NCBI GenBank assembly: GCA_963383645.1
Contig: OY726574.1
Coordinates: 58,826,894-58,890,893, forward strand
DNA: 64,000 nt
Direction of reading: 5' to 3'
Source: Muscardinus avellanarius
Taxonomy: Eukaryota; Chordata; Mammalia; Rodentia; Gliridae
Below, piece by piece: positions 1 through 11,506 of the stretch (position 1 is the stretch's first letter; each line of letters begins with the position of its first letter). Both the position numbers and the translations under genes were made by a program. The notes under the pieces were generated by a model. That model ran no database searches, was not told where the DNA came from, and was given only the letters and a program-made list of their open reading frames with translations.

Positions 1-436
1 GTTGCAATAAAAAATAAAGGACCCAAATTCAGTTCATTCAGGACTTTCTGGATTCTCTTACTGCCTTCATAATGTGTGTATTCTCTGCTCCTCCAGGTAG
101 TAAATGTATAAAGGGGTAAAGTGTCTGTTCTCGTGGCTATATTAATGCACCGAGCAGAAACGCAGAGAAATGAAGTAATCGGAAGTACCTGTGGATGATC
201 ATCAAAACAATATTTCCCAGTTCAGGTTTCCATTATGAGTCCAAATTCTGGGAGAAGGAATAGCATTACTCAGCTCTCTCTCTTTCTCTTTGAGCCCCTG
301 CTCCTCTGTGTGGCTGAGAACCATCGAGAACTTAGAGCTCACACAGAGTCATGCATAAAAGCACACCTTCTTGAAAAGTTAAGATGGCTAGCTTAATTTT
401 GTGTGCTGAACTAGTGAAAGAATAACTTATGAGGTC
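1..436. other. low-copy DNA, nothing recognised
   Basis: I see no repeat, RNA or coding signature in this stretch. Confidence 0.5.
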
Positions 437-522
437 CAGACTTCAGAAGTTCAAATGTAATGCTACGGGTGGTAAAGCCCAGATTTCAGAAGCTCAAATG
501 TGATGCTATTGTTGGTAAACCA
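437..522. repeat. 43-bp tandem duplication, two copies
   Basis: Units at 437-479 and 480-522 share CAGA-TTCAGAAG-TCAAATGT-ATGCTA and end in GGTAAA, with several substitutions. It is an old local duplication of otherwise unique DNA. Confidence 0.8.
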
Positions 523-1084
523 TTGGCTCTTTTTATTTAAGAAGTCATATGTGTCTCATTTGTTCAATCCTCATCTTCTAAAGACTAGCTTTAGAGTCGA
601 CCCTGATTCCCCAATTCCCTATTCCCAGCAGTCAGTGAATCAACACACAGTTGTTTATCTTCACTTCTACTGCCAAAATTCAGAAACTTATCACCTACAT
701 CTTGATTTAAATGAGACATATTTTAGAGAGTCATTGTATTTAGGGAGTCATAAAAGTCTCATGAAAGCTAGGAACCCTCCCTTCTGAAAAATGCACATTA
801 TCACATTAACAACACCTATGTTCACAATCTCAGAAGGCTCCTGGATTCCTGAAAATTTACAAATTGACCCTCAGATGCCCCGGGGAGCTCTGGATAAGGA
901 CTTCAAACTAACTCCTGCTATGTTTATCCCCTTGTAATTGATAGACTCTCTTATCTAATTTCATCTTCCTGTAGGGAATTTTCTTTCAATAAGTGGGGTT
1001 TGGACATTTTATTTAAAATGTTAAATTATTAACTAGTATGTTTCTCATTTCTCTGGTTCATGCTATACATTTTGTTTTGTTCGG
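523..1084. other. low-copy DNA, nothing recognised
   Basis: AT-rich sequence. The 95-residue open frame starting at 500 has no recognisable domain and I treat it as chance. Confidence 0.5.
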
Positions 1085-1295
1085 TTGCAGAACTGGAGAT
1101 TGGACCCACGTGTCCTCTAACACTGAGACTCACCCCTCATGCTCACTAATATTTATCTTTTTTTTTTTTTTGAGACATGGTCTTTCTAAATTTCCAGCCT
1201 GGCCTTGAACTTTTGATCCTCCTGCCTCAGCCTCCTGAGTATCAACAATTATAGGTAATTACAGAAATTATAGGCATGTGCCACTGCACTCAGCT
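1085..1295 (-). mobile_element. B1-dID SINE, old
   Basis: Reads ID half, T-rich linker, B1 half on the plus strand, so the element is on the minus strand. It is strongly diverged, with an internal duplication around the ATTATAGG motif in the B1 half. Confidence 0.75.
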
Positions 1296-2355
1296 CATGT
1301 TTGAAGTTTTTACTTATATTTATATGTGGTAACAACTAATACCCATTCCATGATAGCATGATGGAGCTATTCGTATTAATAAATAACAAATAAATTTGTA
1401 TTAATACTAGTTTTGTATTAAAATATTGCCTCAGAAAATGGACTCCTAAAGCTAGATTTTGACATAGTTAAATGGAATTAAATTTTGCCACTTGATCTTT
1501 AAATCACATGAAAACGGACTCAGATATAAATGTAGGTAGGTTTAATAAATTTGAAACATTTAGGTTGGCTAGTACCATGAAGACGCCTAGTATAGAAATA
1601 CCAAAGCATTTAAACTTGAATTCACATATAAAACTGATAAATAGTGAACAGTTGGCATAGTTCTAATGACTACCATAGTTCAATGATGATCATAACAATT
1701 TTCCTACAGAATTAAAATGTATACTGATATTATCCATATTATGCAACATGAACTTAATAGCATCTGCCACCCTCCTTATGTCACAGCTGTTAAAAGTGAG
1801 CCTCGCCCGAGGACTACGGGACAGCAGACACTACCTTCCAATGGACATGGCGTAGACCATTTGCAGAATTCGTGAAAAAGACATCTGAAAACTGCTTACG
1901 ACCTTCCTCTCCCAACCACATTAATTGTGCCAAAAACTAAAATGTAGTCTACTGTAGGTGTTGATTTTTTTGAGCATTTTTTGAAGACAGACAAGAGCCT
2001 TACCCCAAAAGCAAAGAGAATAGATACGTTTCCTTCTCTCTCTCAAGTCAAGGGAAGGCAGCTGTTGCAATCTCCTAAGTTAGGAGTATGGTCAACTACT
2101 TAAAAACAAACTACGGTGTAAGAGATAAGCTTTAATGATGGAGTCAAAAGGAAAGTGCTGGATCTCAGTTGTCCTACATTAAGTGGATTCTTCAGAGCAA
2201 GTAGAGTGTGTGTTTGGGGTAGATTGGAGGTGGGCGTGCATGGGAGAACCACTGGTCGACACTCTCCCAGAGGTCACTTTGGCTATGAACACAAAGCGTG
2301 CAAAATGCAGTGCCAAATCACGAGACAGCCACCCAACAAGAACTTGTCTCTTTGC
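1296..2355. other. low-copy AT-rich DNA
   Basis: No repeat family or gene recognised. A short GC-richer patch near 1800-1900 was examined for snRNA similarity and none held. Confidence 0.5.
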
Positions 2356-2547
2356 TTTTTTAAATTTTTTGTGGTACTGAGGATGAAACCTGGGGGCATT
2401 GTATCTCTGAGATACACCCCCAGCACTATTTTTTTAGTCCTTTTATTTTTGAAACAGGGTCTCACTGAGTTGCAGAGGGCCTCACTAAGTAGCTGAGGCG
2501 GCCCGAAAACCACGATTCTCCCGTCTCAGCTGGGACTACGCCCAGCT
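2356..2547 (-). mobile_element. B1-dID SINE, B1 end deleted
   Basis: Shows GGTACTGAGGATG, CTGAGATACACCCCCAGC and GAAACAGGGTCTCACTGAG, the minus-strand ID and linker signature. Most of the 5' B1 segment is deleted, leaving GGGACTACGCCCAGCT. Confidence 0.85.
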
Positions 2548-3942
2548 TCTTTGCCTCTTTCTTCAACTTTCTCCTTGCGTGCAACCTGGTGCAGCGGAGA
2601 AAGAGAGAAGTAAATCGAGTCACTTGTCCAACCTCAAACACATACCAGGTTTAAGCTGGAAAAAATCAGAGATTTGCCCTTCAGTGTCAGGCCCATTGTG
2701 TGTATCACACAGACTTGACATCTTAGTCCTCAAAACAAGACTCTTTCCATTTTCTAGAAGAGACTGAAATGACCAGCAAATATGCCTTAGATTTATTCCT
2801 GGGCAAAAGAGGAATAGGGACTGTGTGAGCCCAAAATAAAATTGCATATGACTAAATCCTTTGTTATTAAGTATTGTGAAAACCAAAGGAAAGAACATTT
2901 GTTTTGGTAAAGGGATAAAGATTATATTAAGATATATAACTGTTTTCACCTTCCTCTGGAAGCAGGTAAACAAAAGTAAAAATATGCAGGGCTTTTCAGG
3001 AAGGAGAAAATACAGTAATAGTAAAAAACAGATTGGTCAGCTTATACTACCTGACATCAGAGAGGTATCGTTTTCTAGTTTGTATGTGGTTTTAAACTCA
3101 TAAGCATAATGCAGCAGACATACGTTTGGAAGAAAATTAACTAGCATTATAGCTGTCACCAAGAAAATCTGCCAAGACATCAAACAAGGAATACTGAAAC
3201 ACCCTATGAGATCCATGTTTAATGACATGATAGTATGATAGCAAAAAAAAACCTACAAACTTAGTGCCCTTGGGTAGATATGATTGCAAAATGACACTGA
3301 GAAAGATATTAGACAAAGAAAAGGAACCCAGGCAGAAAATGTGCTTTGGTTTGGCTTGGCTTATGCAAGAAATGCCAAAGCCAGATCTTGGGGGGGGCTC
3401 CAGAAGTGTGTCCAGTGGTTGCTGGGAAAGGTTCAGAGACTGGTTCTCGGGGGTGTTGGGCAGCTTCATCTGATGTTTCCTGATTTCCTTGTGTAAACCC
3501 TCCCACCATGACCATCGTTAACCTCCAATGCGAAGCCCCTGTGTGCTCAGATAGAAGAGCTGTGTATTTTCCTAGCAACCTTTATTTCTGCTTTATAGAA
3601 ATTCTCTACCTCAACCTAAGATGCCAAGAGTGTAAAGAGAATAGAGTAATTCTTGTCCCATATGGTTTTGAGATTTAATATAAAGCCCCCTGGGCCCCAC
3701 TCCCCTGGCCTGAATGAGGTATTTGGAACAATTTCCGGGCATATGAGTGTGCCTGTGAACCAGTGAGCTCCGAGCCCGGAGGCTGTGACACCCCATCCAC
3801 TGTCATGGCCCGTCCACAAAACAGCAGTCCAGGAGTTCAGTGACACCCGATGGCTCAGTGGATGTTTTGTTCTCCAGTAGTGACCTACATAAGCCTTCTC
3901 TGTTCTAAGCACCTCATCAAGATGAAGGTGTACTTTAAAAAT
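2548..3942. other. low-copy DNA, nothing recognised
   Basis: Several overlapping open frames of 60-117 codons occur on both strands. None has a recognisable domain, conserved motif or splice context. Confidence 0.5.
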
Positions 3943-3954
3943 ATTAGACTTCTA

Positions 3955-4168
3955 AACTGGGCGTGGTGGCACACGCTTGTAATCCCCGCGCTTGGGAGGC
4001 TGAGACAGGAGGATCGCACAGGTTCGAAGCCAGCCTCAGCTACTTAGTGAGGCTCTCAGCAACTTATTGAGACCCTGTTTCCAAATAAAATAGAAAATAG
4101 GTCTGGGAGTGTAGCCCAAAGGTAAAAAGCCTCTGGGTTCCATCCCCAGTACTACACACACAAAAAAA
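3955..4168 (+). mobile_element. B1-dID SINE, type II
   Basis: Complete dimer with the linker TTTCCAAATAAAATAG and an ID half starting TAGGTCTGGGAGTGTAGCCC. Imperfect target duplication ATTAGACTTCT (3943) and ATTCGACTTCT (4169). Confidence 0.9.
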
Positions 4169-4199
4169 ATTCGACTTCTTCAGGTGCTTGTGCAATCTG

Positions 4200-4440
4200 G
4201 TGTTTGTTTGTTGGTGGGTTGGTTGGTTGGTTTGGGGGGGGGGTTTACTGGGGATGGAACTCAGGGGCATTCTACCTCCAAACATCACCTCTCACCCTAT
4301 TTTATTTTGTTTTGAAATAGAGTCTCACTAAGTTGCTGAGAGTCTATTTCACTAAGTTACTGAAGCTGGCCGAGAGCTGGTGAGCCCTTGTCTCAGCCTC
4401 CCGAGTACTGGGATACGAATGTGTACAGCATTCCCAGCTT
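4200..4440 (-). mobile_element. B1-dID SINE
   Basis: Minus-strand dimer (TACTGGGGATGGAACTCAG, GTCTCACTAAGTTGCTGAG) with a tandem repeat of the AAGTT-CTGA linker segment. It is head-to-head with the preceding SINE. Confidence 0.85.
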
Positions 4441-4611
4441 TGGAAATCCTTTTTAACAACAACAACAAAAAAATATGAGTGCTTTGCTTGAGTGAACTTT
4501 CTTCACTTCTGATGTTTGATGACAGAGACACAAACACATTAAATTAGAATGTTCACTTTGGCATCCATGAACAGCAACAGCCACTCAGCTTCATCATTCT
4601 GCTTGAGGTTG

Positions 4612-4612
<1 letters not shown>

Positions 4613-4658
<46 letters not shown>

Positions 4659-4676
4659 TGTGTGTGTGTACGTGTG
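4613..4676. repeat. (GT)n microsatellite
   Basis: About 60 bp of GT interrupted by two TACG units. Confidence 0.98.
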
Positions 4677-4784
4677 CCTGAGATCATACTGCCGAACACA
4701 CCCTACTCACATGCTTTACACTCAAATTAAGCAGGAACCAAGGTACATGGAGAAGAAACTGTCAATCTTCATTTTTTATTAATG

Positions 4785-5048
4785 TTCTCATTTCTTTTTT
4801 ATTTTTATATGGATCATATTGAAGATGGCATACATTCAGACTATGCTTGGTGCCCTCTCCCCCACTTCCCCTCTCCCTCCCAACAACGAGTGTCCAGGTT
4901 AACCATGCTACATTCATAATTTTACACATATTCGGGTGTAGCTCCTCCATTAATCAACCTCAGCCTTCTTCTTCTCCTATCCTTCCATTTCAGCTTTGCT
5001 GAGATTTCCCCTCCATTATCTGGAGTCCCTCTGGTATTCCTAATAGTC
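4785..5048 (-). mobile_element. L1 3' end, lineage II
   Basis: Reverse complement matches the elements at 40,196 and 53,833: GGGACTCCAGATAATGGAG and GGTTAACCTGGACACTCGTTG. It is a 5'-truncated L1 3' UTR. Confidence 0.8.
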
Positions 5049-5065
5049 AATTTTCACTTTTTTTA

Positions 5066-5303
5066 AGATGTAGGATGTCACTCTATTCCCCAGGCTGGAG
5101 CACAGGGTCTATTTGCAGACACACTCTCTCTATTATCAGCACATGCAACCCACCAAAATGATGCCCACCGAAATGATGCCCAGCATAGAGCAGACACCTG
5201 ATCGGCATAGCGCATGGTAACCCTGATCTCCTGAACTCCGGACGCCTCCTGCCTCAGCCTCCCAGGTAACCAGGACTAATAGGTGTATACCATGGCAGCC
5301 TGG
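5066..5303 (-). pseudogene. 7SL RNA pseudogene, internally deleted
   Basis: On the minus strand it runs through the 7SL 5' domain (CTGGGAGGCTGAGGCAGGAG) into GCGCTATGCCGATC-GGTGTC and GGCATCATT-GGTG. That part of the S-domain side is absent from B1 and Alu SINEs. It ends with CCAGCCTGGGGAATAGAG, the 7SL 3' side. It is about 240 nt against roughly 300 for the functional RNA, so a central block is missing, and the GGCATCATTT-GGTG segment is duplicated in tandem. It is a retrocopy of the signal-recognition-particle RNA and cannot be functional. Confidence 0.88.
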
Positions 5304-6171
5304 TTACAAGATTTTCAGTCTTGAGCTGGGAGAAGCAGCAGATTCCAGGGAGCAAATCGATGCCCCTAAAGAAATCTTAATTTTTATTTCCACTTTAGAC
5401 CCACATTGCTTTGAAAGGAAAGGAAACATGGGCAGTTGGTGAAGCAGAATTTGGAGGGCCGAGCAGCAGAGTCAGTGAATTATTTAATCCCCCACTCAGC
5501 ACAATTCTCTTGTTTTCTCTTCTCTTACCTCGGATGCCAGAGATACAAGAATTCCCTAGGGTGAATGAAGTCAGAAGCATAAGTCTCTCATGTAAAAAAC
5601 GTTAATCTCTTTTCGAGACTTCTCCATAATTTCAAAAGGCAGAGCCATTCTAAATATTAATCGAATTTGGCTTTCCTTGACATAAATTTGGACAGCTGAC
5701 GGCAAACCAGCTGAGACTGGATGACGTGCACGGCAGCCAGGCAAATTTCATCAATCTCCTCTTTGAATCTGTGTCTTCACAGGAACTCCGGTTCTGCATC
5801 TTGCATCCAGTAACCGGCTTTCAACGATGCTTCCCCACACGTGAGAGTCTGGCCGTGACAGGGAATTATCCCCCATCGCTGAGGCTGTCGGTGAGCGACA
5901 GGCATGCCCGGGTGTTAGCCACAGCCGCAAGGAGTGCCACCACAGTATACCTTAAACTCCCTCCCTTCTTTAAGCTGTGCAGCCACCAGCTCGGCAGAGA
6001 AGGCCCAGCTGAGAGACTCAGCGTGGAATAATCTACAGTGCTTTGAGTTGAAGTTCTCCAAAAATGTCTCCTCCATCACCGGTCCACGCCCAGATTACTC
6101 CCTTGACAGCCTATCGGTCCTGTGATCTCTTTAGAGTGTTTGTACATGAGGATTTGAAGCTGTTTGTGTAT
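5304..6171. other. low-copy DNA, moderately GC-rich
   Basis: Repeat-free island. No exon could be defined. The part from about 5650 to 6130 is the most complex non-repeat sequence nearby and a fair candidate for a conserved noncoding element. Confidence 0.4.
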
Positions 6172-6404
6172 GTTTAATGTTTTTGTTTTTGTTTTGTTTT
6201 GTGTTTAGAGATTGAACCCAGAAGTGTTCTAGCGCTGAGCTACACCCACAGGCCTATTAAAAAAAAAAAAAAAAAAAAAAAAACAAGGGCTAACTAAGTT
6301 GCTAAGGGTTTCAGTAAGTTGCTGAGGCTGGCCTTGAACCTGTAATTCTCCTGTCTCAACCTTCCAAGTACTGGAATCACACACATGCTCCACCACAGTT
6401 AGCT
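6172..6404 (-). mobile_element. B1-dID SINE, old
   Basis: Minus-strand dimer with a 24-base A-run inside the linker and a diverged B1 half ending CCACCACAGTTAGCT. Confidence 0.85.
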
Positions 6405-6470
6405 ATGTTTTATGTTTTTATTGCATTATGAGGAAATGCAGACACATAGACATTAAAAGTCCTGTGCTTG

Positions 6471-6668
6471 AGGCTGGGAATGGTGGCGCACGCTTGTAAT
6501 CCCCATGCTTGGGAGGCAGAGACAGGAGGATCACGCTGGTTCGAAGCCAGCTGCCCTGGCTTAAGAGACCGTGTTTCCAAATATAAATATAAAAATAGGT
6601 CTGGGAGTGTAGCCCGGAGGTAGAAGGGCTTCCAGGAACCCCAGTACCACCAAAAAAAAAAAAAAAAA
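6471..6668 (+). mobile_element. B1-dID SINE, type III
   Basis: The ID half reads TAGGTCTGGGAGTGTAGCCC, GGAGGTAGAAGGGCTTCC and AGGAACCCCAGTACCACC. This remodelled right arm lacks the usual GGTTCCATCC box. Target duplication AAAAGTCCTGTG at 6455-6466, with its second copy after the poly-A. Confidence 0.92.
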
Positions 6669-6764
6669 AAAGTCCTGTGATTGGAAAGACTGAACCTAGT
6701 CTCAGTCACCCCTAGCCCTGTGCCCTTGTACTTGTTTCTTTCTTTCTTTCTCTTTCTTTCTTCC

Positions 6765-6914
6765 TTCCTTCCTTTTTTTTTCTCTCTCTCTCTCAATGGA
6801 GTCTTGCTAAGTTCTGAGGGTCTCACTAAGTTGCTAAGGCTGGCCTCAAACCTGCGATCCTCCTGCCTCAGCCTCTCATGTACTGGTATTACAGGTGTGT
6901 ATCACCACCCCCAA
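6765..6914 (-). mobile_element. SINE B1 half with pyrimidine-rich head
   Basis: CTTGCTAAGTT-CTGAGGGTCTCACTAAG through TATTACAGGTGTGTATCACC is the minus-strand B1 half. A TTTC/TTCC tract replaces the ID half. Confidence 0.8.
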
Positions 6915-7744
6915 TATTCTTAGTAAACTGTAAAATTTACTAAGATTCTTAGTAAACTGTAAAACAGACAAACAAAAACCCCAGGAGTTTCAGCTAGGAG
7001 GATTTGTGCACACAGAATATTATGTAGCAAGTCTATCAGGATCATGTAAGCCTGCTCTCACCACTCATGGCCTCTCCCCAGCCCTCTCCACGTGCCCTCG
7101 AAGAGTCCAACCCTGTCTGAGGATCCCCTACTCCCTGTTTCTCATGGGTTTCTAATTTCCTTCTTTGGGATGAAGACTTCTCCTAAATTCATAGGCAAAC
7201 ATCACTCCCAAGTTCATGCTTTGAATGAATCAGAGTTTGACATAACAGAATACAGATTGATATGTAGACTTTTCTTGGCTTTAATATCAAATAGAAATGT
7301 TAGGCAAATACATTCCGAGCTCTTATTTTCTTACTGGATAACTTTTGAACTGTTTGTATTGATCATTCAAGAAGCAAGCTCAATTATTTCTGAATGAAAT
7401 CTATTTTGTTTTCCAGATGTATTTCATTTCTCAATCTCATTCTGAAATTGGATGGATGTTGGGCGACTCCCAAATTGCCTGGTTCAACTAGCTCTGGCAA
7501 AAAAAAAAAAAAAAAGCAAGAATAAATGCTTTTGACCCAGAGCAAATAGATCCAGGCTTCATAGAACATTGGAAAGAAAATTTGAAATCTTGGCCTGAGG
7601 TCCATGCCCACACAAGTACCTTGACCACTGAGAGAGGGAGCCAGAGGCTGAAGTGGAGGGCCAGGCAGGAGGACAGCTGCTCCATTACCACCCTGCTCCC
7701 AGAACTCCAGCTCAGACCCTTCCATCGCTTTGAAGGTCTATTTG
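6915..7744. other. low-copy DNA
   Basis: Contains a local repeat of TTCTTAGTAAACTGTAAAA near 6917-6965 and an A-run at 7499. No gene recognised. Confidence 0.5.
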
Positions 7745-8572
7745 TCCAGGTAGATGGAACATATCCAAACATTTCTCTTTTTATTGGTGATAATAGTTAT
7801 GAATCGTATGAGAGTCAAGTGATATGCTCATATGCACAGAACATCTCCGAATGGGATGGAACACATCTCTGGTGTGTTTTCCCCCGAATCCCACCCAACT
7901 TTCCTCTCCTCCCTCCCGCGCTCCCCAAGCATGTATATGAGGTTGGTAGTGAAACTGTTTTGTATGGAGGTGACCTTGTTAGAACTGTTTCTTCCCACAA
8001 TCCTCCTTTTTCCCTCCCCACCTCCCTCCCCAGGCCCTTCCACTGTCCTACTGGTCTCTCTCTCATTCATCTGAAGTCCTTTTTCTTTCCTACGTTTCTC
8101 CTGCTGCTACATATAAGACCCTTGGCTTTCTGAGATTGGCTGATCTCATTCAGCACAATATGTTCTCATTCCGTCCATTTTCCTGCAAAGGACATAATTT
8201 TGATTTTCCTTATGGCTGAGTAAAATCCCATTGACTGCACAGGCCACATCTTTATCCATTCATCTGTGGATGGACACCTGGGCTGGTTCCATGATTTGGC
8301 ACTGTGAGTTGTGCTGCTCTAAACAAGGAAACTCCTGTGACATCGTAGTATTCTGAATTTAATTATTTTGGGGAAGACACCAAAGAGTGGCATCGCTGGA
8401 TCGTATGGTGGTTCCAGTCCTCGTCTTTTGAGGAAGATCCATCCTCATCTCCACAGCGGCTGCACTCATTTACAATTCCACCAACAGCATATAAGAGATT
8501 TCCCGGCATCCTCACCAGGATTTATTTTTGTTTGTATTCTCAACGACTGCCATTCTAACTGGAGTTAGAAAC
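7745..8572 (-). mobile_element. L1 ORF2 3' end and 3' UTR, lineage III
   Basis: The reverse complement is the last part of L1 ORF2 plus 3' UTR. Plus-strand marks are CTGAGATTGGCTGATCTCAT, TTTATCCATTCATCTGTGG and TGCCATTCTAACTGGAGTTA. The 183-codon open frame over it is an antisense accident. 5'-truncated and diverged. Confidence 0.88.
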
Positions 8573-9035
8573 ATTTAATTTAAAAAGTAGTTACCTCTAT
8601 TTCTGACTGGGTTCAGTCATAGGGTGTGAGAACACCACACAGGTTTGAAGTAGAACTAATCGTGTTAGACTTAATTCCACCTTACCGTTTTCTCAGACAT
8701 ATGGTTGAGTGCTGAAACGTTTAATTAAGTGCTTACAAGGACCTTCCTTGCCCCTACATTAGAAATGGTTCTCATGAGGATTATCATCCCCTTGGATTCT
8801 TCTAAGAACAAAATCCTTGCTATACCTGGGATTATGAGTGATTTCTGCCTTCTGCTTGGTCTGACGTTTACAAGTGTATTATCTCCTCAGGTGATAATAA
8901 GTAAAGTCCCCCTTCAATAAATAACTTGGAAAAAATAAAATAAAATAAATAAATAACTTGGTAATGGCATTCCCAAGACTGGAGCCGGGTGAGGGAGAGC
9001 CTTCTTTTTAATAACCTTCATGCTTGGCTCTTCTA
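8573..9035. other. low-copy DNA
   Basis: No repeat or gene recognised apart from a short AAAT-rich stretch near 8930. Confidence 0.5.
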
Positions 9036-9606
9036 CATCTTAGTCCATTTTGAGTTGCTATAGCAGAACACAGAATGCCGCAGTAAGTAATTTATAAAGA
9101 ACAGAAGCCAGGTATGCCGGCGTACACCTATAATCCCAGTGCTTGAGAGGCTGAGACGGGAAGATGACTTGGCAAAGCCTTCAGCGACACAGAAAGACTC
9201 TGTTTCAAAATAAAAATGTAAATATGGCTGGAGGTATAGATTAAAGGAAGAATGCCCTAGGTTTCGTCCCCAGTACTAAGCAAAACAAAACATAAGAGTG
9301 GAGATTTATCTCTTTCCATTCTGGAGGCTGCGAATCCCAAGATCAATGTTGTCCCCATCCAGCAAGCTCCATCTTCTCGGTTCAGTGTTTGCTGAAGGGC
9401 AGAGGGCAAGAACCTGGGGGGGGGGGTGCCAAACGAGCTTTTATAACAAACTAGCTCTCACAATAGTGAGCCCCCTTCCCAGCTGATGATGTCAATGTAG
9501 ATTCCGCCCTGGTGACCTATCCGCTCTTCAATGTCCCGCTTCTTAACACTCTTACAATGGCAACCCAATTTCAACTTGAGGTTTTGAGGGACATTCAAAC
9601 ATAGCA
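9036..9606 (-). mobile_element. MaLR-type LTR split by a SINE
   Basis: Plus-strand TAGTCCATTTTGAGTTGCTA and GTAATTTATAAAGAA at the left, and CTTACAATGGCAACCCAATT to ACATTCAAACATAGCA at the right, are the antisense ends of a mammalian MaLR LTR. A B1-dID SINE at 9103-9292 interrupts it. Confidence 0.75.
9103..9292 (+). mobile_element. B1-dID SINE, old
   Basis: CCAGGTATGCCGGCGTACAC through GTCCCCAGTACTAAGC, diverged. It is inserted in the MaLR LTR, so it is younger than it. Confidence 0.85.
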
Positions 9607-9765
9607 CACTGAAGAGAAGTCCCAGCACACACCACACCCCAGTGCATATTAAACAAACATGTGATGAGCTTATTACAAGTGTTTGCAAACTCAATGTTAT
9701 GAGCTCAATGTTATGAGCTTCAGGTGATAGGACCACATCTGACTAATGAGTCAATGCTTAAAAAT

Positions 9766-9810
<45 letters not shown>

Positions 9811-10019
9811 CCTACAGAGTCTGTTTCTCTGGATAACTCTGGTACTCCACCCCTGGCCCCAGCCCTTACCCTCATCAGCTGTACTAATGGGGGGCAGTCA
9901 CCCCAGAGGACGCAGTGTGACCCATTGCACAGATCCCACCATCTCTTCAAAGTCCGAGCTGGGGTGAGGTCCCTTGGTTCACTTACTTTACTTGCTCAAG
10001 AGGACATTTAGAAGGATAT
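9607..10019. other. low-copy DNA with (CA)n
   Basis: A (CA)n run occupies 9769-9810. CAATGTTATGAGCT is duplicated in tandem at about 9691-9720. No gene recognised. Confidence 0.6.
9769..9810. repeat. (CA)n microsatellite
   Basis: About 40 bp of CA. Confidence 0.97.
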
Positions 10020-10597
10020 GGAGGGGGCGATGCCTACATACTGCGGATGGATTGTAAATTAGTAGAGCCACATATGAAACCACCTCGTGACCCAGCTGCA
10101 CCACCCCTCAGTGTCTTTCCAAAAGAACTGAAGTCAGAGCACTATAGAGATGCCTGCAGAGCCATGTTTATTGAGGCACAATTCACAAAAGCCACATTAC
10201 AGTGTCTGTCAACAGATGACGGGGTAGGAAAAGGTGGCCTATACACACAATGGCATTACACTCAGCCATAAAGAAGAAAATCATGTAATTTGCAGGGAAA
10301 TGGATGGAACGAGAGTATATTATGCTGAGATCAGCCAGACTCAGGAAATTAAAAATAATATGTTTTCTCTCATATGTGAAAGCTGAAGAGAAAATGGGAA
10401 GTTGAAGGGATTTCTGATAAATGAGGAAAGAAACCAGTAGAATAGTGAAAGGGGCTGGGGGAGGGAGAGAGGAAGGGGAAGGGGAGGATTGAGGAAGAAA
10501 ACAGTGCAAATAATGCTGTGTTCATACATGAAGGCACCACTGCCAATCCCACTGACATGTCTGGGTAGAGAAACTAGACCCAGAGGCTGGATCAAGA
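10020..10597 (+). mobile_element. L1 ORF2 3' end and 3' UTR, lineage III
   Basis: GGATTGTAAATTAGTA, GACCCAGCTGCACC, TGTCTGTCAACAGATGACGG, AATGGCATTACACTCAGCC and GAAATGGATGGAACGAGAG follow the L1 ORF2 3' order in sense. The 3' UTR is GGGGAGGGAGAGAGGAAGGG. No poly-A remains and several deletions are present. Confidence 0.88.
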
Positions 10598-10610
10598 TGC
10601 AATGATTTAG

Positions 10611-10831
10611 AGCCGGGCGTGGTGGCGCACGCTTGTAATCCGCGCGCTTGGGAGGCTGAGACAGGAGGATCGCACAGGTTCGAAGCCAGCCTCAGCTACT
10701 TAGCGAAGCTCTCAGCAATTTAGTGAGACCCTGCTTCCAGATAATGTATAAAATAGGTCTGGGAGTATAGCCCGGAGGTAGAAAAGCCCCTGGGTTCCAC
10801 CCCCAGTACCACCAAAAAAAAAAAAAAAAAT
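10611..10831 (+). mobile_element. B1-dID SINE, type II
   Basis: Nearly intact, with AGCCGGGCGTGGTGGCGCAC at the start and a 17-base A-tail. Target duplication is close to TTGCAATGA on both sides. The type II linker reads GCTTCCAGATAATGTAT. Confidence 0.93.
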
Positions 10832-11029
10832 TGCAATGAATGTATTCACTGGTGAAGCCCAGAGAGCAAAGTTCCAGGTCTGAGCCTGAACGGCCCGAGC
10901 ACACAGATTCTAAACCCAGTGGTGGTGAGGCCTAACAGCAAGGTACGGGAATGGAAGCTCGGGCAGATTTCACATCAGGGTCCTGAGCTACATTTTCTGC
11001 ATTTACCTTCACGTGGCCATCTTGGGGTG

Positions 11030-11032
<3 letters not shown>
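10832..11032. other. low-copy DNA
   Basis: Nothing recognised before the alternating tract. Confidence 0.5.
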
Positions 11033-11082
<50 letters not shown>

Positions 11083-11089
11083 GCATGCA
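11033..11089. repeat. (GT)n with GC-alternating end
   Basis: Uninterrupted alternating purine-pyrimidine tract: GT repeats followed by GCGCGCATGCGCGCATGCAC. This is classic left-handed (Z) DNA composition. Confidence 0.95.
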
Positions 11090-11506
11090 CATCACTGACT
11101 CTTATTACAGTGTATTACATTGCACTAACAAAACTCTCAGAAATAAAATAAACCAACAATTTACAAGTGCCACAAACGTGATCATTCTTTGAGTGAGCTC
11201 ATGGTTTCTGTGAACCTGCCACAGGTACCATTTTCCCTCATTAAAGCACGAAAGGCCCAGCCTGCCTCCGCACAGGGCACAGTGGGTGCCCTATTTCACT
11301 TTAAAGTCTTGTGAGTCACAATGTGTGAGAGCACAAAACAAACACAAATTGTTTTTTTTTTAAAACCACTCATCTAAGAACATGACAAAGATTGGAAGCA
11401 GCAGTGACTTAAGCCCTCTGAAGACTGGAGATTCAAGTAAGTCCACGGGGATCAGAATGCCACATGGCATCTCCTCAATGTCTCAGTCAAAAAACTATCA
11501 ACAGTG

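Noticed and set aside
1795..1890. U6-like snRNA fragment
   Set aside because: Only GAATTCGTGAA resembles U6. The flanking order and the rest of the RNA do not match.
7582..8133. 183-codon plus-strand open frame
   Set aside because: It lies across antisense L1 3' UTR and ORF2 end. No domain is present and the sense strand is L1.
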